The notes under the pieces were generated by a model that saw only the letters and a list, made by a program, of their open reading frames with translations, did not search any database and was not told the origin of the DNA. Source: Rhabditoides inermis (taxonomy: Eukaryota; Nematoda; Chromadorea; Rhabditida; Rhabditidae). Taken from it: 64,000 bases of DNA. This document shows positions 61,185 to 64,000 of this stretch, piece after piece (position 1 is the stretch's first letter; the number at the start of each line of letters is the position of its first letter). The stretch lies in contig CAWZYM010000285.1 in assembly GCA_963966185.1 (NCBI GenBank), positions 380,001-444,000 on the forward strand, written 5' to 3'. The translations under genes and the position numbers were made by a program.

Positions 61185-61199
61185 AGATGGAGAGAGAGA

Positions 61200-61255
<56 letters not shown>

Positions 61256-61359
61256 GTGCAGGTTTGTGTTAGTATTTGTAAACGTTTTATGCATGCGCTT
61301 GTGTTGTATTGGGTCAAGACAAACTTACTATCTTTACGCAAGTATTTTTAACAGATAAT
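60411..61359. repeat. Dispersed ~0.9-kb repeat with hairpin, copy B
   Basis: It has the same layout as copy A (32226-33145): the GAGAGGGCGC palindrome, a shared ~200-bp block, a GGGT-repeat tract (60641-60662), then hairpin arms 60972-61074 and 61258-61359 around a (GA)n loop. The arms match each other with few mismatches. Confidence 0.85.
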
Positions 61360-61588
61360 ACCAGTTTGTATTACCTTCTGACGCAAAGAACCCTTTCATT
61401 TTGTCCGTCACACATTTTTCGTTTCACCGAAGATCACCACAAAAAAATACAAAAACCTTTACTCGAAACATATACTCAGCTGCGAGATACAATTTCACCT
61501 GTAAACAACCACACAAAAAAACCAACACACATATTCAGCAATCGGAAATACCCTGGACAGTAATGGCAGTGGTGCAATACAGTACGAA

Positions 61589-62218
61589 TTAAACGGGCGG
61601 TATCTCTACCGTATGCGCCCGCGTGATCTTGCGCGGTTTCTGACCGAGTATCGCCTCGGCAGGAGTGGTTTGCCGAGACGACGGCCCCGGCTGGTCCGGG
61701 TCCTCGGGCGGCGCCGCGGCCGGGTCCGCGCGGGGCTCCTGCGCGGCGCCGGACTCGGGCGCCGCGTTGGCCCCGGAGGTGGTGCTGCTCTCGACCTTGT
61801 TGGTGAAGATGCCGCGACCGAAGCGCATTACTTGAGAGACGGGCTGGAAAGGAGCACATACGTTTCAGACAAGACATGTTAGCTAGTCATTGACCTTAGG
61901 AGTAATATCATTACGTGTACTTGTAATAGAAAACAGACCTACTGAAATATCAATAAGAAACTCACCGGCCTGCCTCCGTGCCGGAAGAACCTCGCCTTTT
62001 TCTGTAGGTACACCCGTAAACGAATGATGATCGCCACGACAGCTGGAAAGAAAGAGAAATCAGCTTGTGCAGCTGATTGTTATAATGTCAAGGTGTATAT
62101 TTTCAAAACAACCTGCACACACACTGTGTTTTGAAGTCGACTAACCACACCTGCCTTTAGAAACGGAATGACAACGAGAGAGAGAGAGAGAAATGAAGAA
62201 AGAGAGAGAGGGGGGAGA

Positions 62219-62264
<46 letters not shown>

Positions 62265-63801
62265 GCTCCACTCACCGCACTGCATCAGGGCGGTGGTTGG
62301 CAGGACGAGTAGCAGTGCCTGCGCCAGCCTGTCTGATCGATCATCCGTATCCGATTCCTAAATAAAACATATTACAGGGATTTCACAAAACTTCGTCGTT
62401 GGAAAACGGTTGGGTTATTGTGCTCTGCAGAGTACTATTTTACTTTTCCTCTTACGAAATTACAGCATTTCAAGCGCTATGTAGCTATGTTTATGCATTA
62501 TTACATCTACATAATCGTTTTGATACGTTTTTTTTTTCGTGAGCTCCGCGTTTTTTTCTCTATCATTTTGAATTTCTGGTCTTGGTTTGACTTATTTCAA
62601 AAGCCTAATTACTGCTTCACGCTTGATTTCCGTGATTTTCAACGTGGGAATCAATGTCTTTCGAGTTGTTCCGCACAACTGAAATACGAAATTCAGACAT
62701 TGTTTTCACAAATCAGACGACCACGCTATTCGCACGAGTCGCGGGTGCGTTCGCAATTGCATTTTTTCAACAAAATTATCCCCGTATGCAAAACTGTAAT
62801 GTAGGTCCAGCTCTTGACTTATGATTTTAAAACCGGAAGTTTCAATGAGTATCACAAAAACCCTAGTTCTTGTTTGCATAAAAATCTGGAACTGCCAGTG
62901 AATATTGGATTTCTAATAACTCAGTAATGTCTTACGATAAGTGATAAGTGGTTTTGTTCGTACAAACAGAGTACAAACAGATAACTTTTGCGTAAACGTC
63001 GTATGTATAAGTTCACGTCACCCATTTGCACTTCCCACTACAATATAACTCACTCTCACACGCTCGCTCACCGAACCTTTATATCGCCTATTTCAGTACT
63101 CCAATAATTTGGCAGATTGCAGATTACAGTCTGTGCTCTTGCTTGCAATTAATAGCCAGGTGAAAAGACTTTTTTCAAAGTTTCCATTTTCAAACAGCTG
63201 AAAATGCGATACTTTTTTAAAATTTGGCTTGCAAACCAAAACTTCGTGAGAAAAATACGAGACTGAATGTCTTCTCATCAATGGGAAAACCAAAACAGAC
63301 AGTCGTGAGCGTGACGCATGTTCACCAATACAGGCATCAAACTACATCCTACAGAGAGACGAATGTTAATCGTCGATAAATCGAAAAAACCAATCGATAC
63401 CTGATCGGAGACGAGCTCGCCGACTGCGATGAGTGCTGTGACGAGTGAGAGGGCGATGACAAAGACGTGGAAGATGATGGAAGGGAGAAGGAAGCGGGAC
63501 TGCAAAGGGGGACAGGTTGGCATTGTAATCGGTTTGACAACTGAGTTCCTTTTAGGGAAACAAATAGTCGCTCAACACTCACAACGTACTATAACGGTGA
63601 ACATGAGTTTGTCCACCGAAAACTGGCAGTTGAAAAGTAGCGGTCAGTCTCATCGAAACTCGCAAGCTATTTTGAGGAGCCTGTTTCACAGAGCCTTCGC
63701 TGTCTCACCTTGGTGTAGTTTATGCCATGAAGTATGAGATAGTGGACGACCAGACCGAGAAAGAGGAAGATCGAGAAGCCGATCATGGCTATGATGTCCA
63801 C
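61589..63801 (-). CDS. Multi-span membrane protein, 3' part (partial)
   Basis: Exons: 63709-63801, 63401-63499, 62276-62357, 61966-62042, 61589-61843, all in phase; 201 residues. Three hydrophobic spans are visible: IIAMIGFSIFLFLGLVVHYLIL, FLLPSIIFHVFVIALSLVTALIAV and ALLLVLPTTALMQCAVVAIII. After a basic stretch (RLRVYLQKKARFFRHGG) comes an Ala/Pro/Glu-rich, probably disordered cytoplasmic tail. The pattern suits a four-span protein whose first span lies on an exon beyond the right edge. An ATG at 63850-63852 is open into the first exon here and could be a start, but the acceptor at 63802 argues against it. I do not recognise the family. Confidence 0.75.
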
Positions 63802-64000
63802 CTGAAAAGAGTTGCTACTCCATCTCTCCTCCCTCCAACTTTCATCTCTCATGGTCTATCTTGCATTTTTTGCTGACGAAAATTTATGCTAACGAATCTT
63901 CATTATATATAACAAATACTGCGCTGTCATATTGTCACCGTGAAAATATCACCGTGAAAATACGCATCGACACAACCCATCAGACACACAGCTATCGTGG

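Noticed and set aside
63850..63852. ATG as the start of the multi-span membrane protein gene
   Set aside because: A consensus TTTTCAG acceptor lies at the exon edge (63802) and the leader it would add is short and hydrophilic; more likely the gene continues past the right edge.

Overview
This is a piece of a eukaryotic genome, almost certainly from a nematode. Small exons (mostly 40-240 nt) are joined by GT...AG introns with tttcag-type acceptors. The genes include a nematode-type cuticle collagen, a cuticlin-like ZP protein, a divergent Cys-loop channel of nematode type, two histidine acid phosphatases and a C-type lectin. The intron-dense structure (14-16 coding exons in several genes) would fit a diplogastrid such as Pristionchus, but that is inference. 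I rebuilt gene models by hand from splice sites and reading-frame phase; nearly all exons join in phase.

Left part (1-15 kb, minus strand): exon 1 of a lectin-gene paralog that runs off the left edge, a decayed Penelope-like retroelement (plus strand), a C-type lectin gene (3653-8854), and two tandem histidine acid phosphatase genes (9027-11936 and 12322-14880). The three complete genes are head-to-tail and only 172 and 385 bp apart. The nearer phosphatase carries an 8-bp frameshifting near-duplication.

Centre (15.5-33.7 kb, minus strand): one 16-exon gene for a predicted 4745-residue LEA-like protein. One 12,822-nt exon holds two tandem arrays, about 47 copies of a 195-bp (65-residue) unit and about 11 copies of a 294-bp (98-residue) unit. 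This is the most striking object in the window.

Right part (35-64 kb): a ZP-domain gene (plus), an unrecognised 14-exon gene carrying two EPPVDY motifs (plus), a Cys-loop ligand-gated channel gene (plus, 48548-59586) with a cuticle collagen gene nested antisense in one intron, and the 3' part of a gene for a multi-membrane-span protein (minus) at the right edge. The channel's intron 12 holds nested TIR elements enclosing three exon-like segments; the channel reads in phase only if these are skipped, which suggests a gene fragment carried by a transposable element.

Repeats are dense: (GA/CT)n tracts in many introns, tRNA-derived repeats, a ~0.9 kb dispersed repeat with ~102-bp hairpin arms (two copies), foldback and TTAA-ended elements, and a recurrent GATACGTTTCA-like motif. 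The genes do not form one pathway; several are secreted or surface proteins typical of nematode gut and cuticle.
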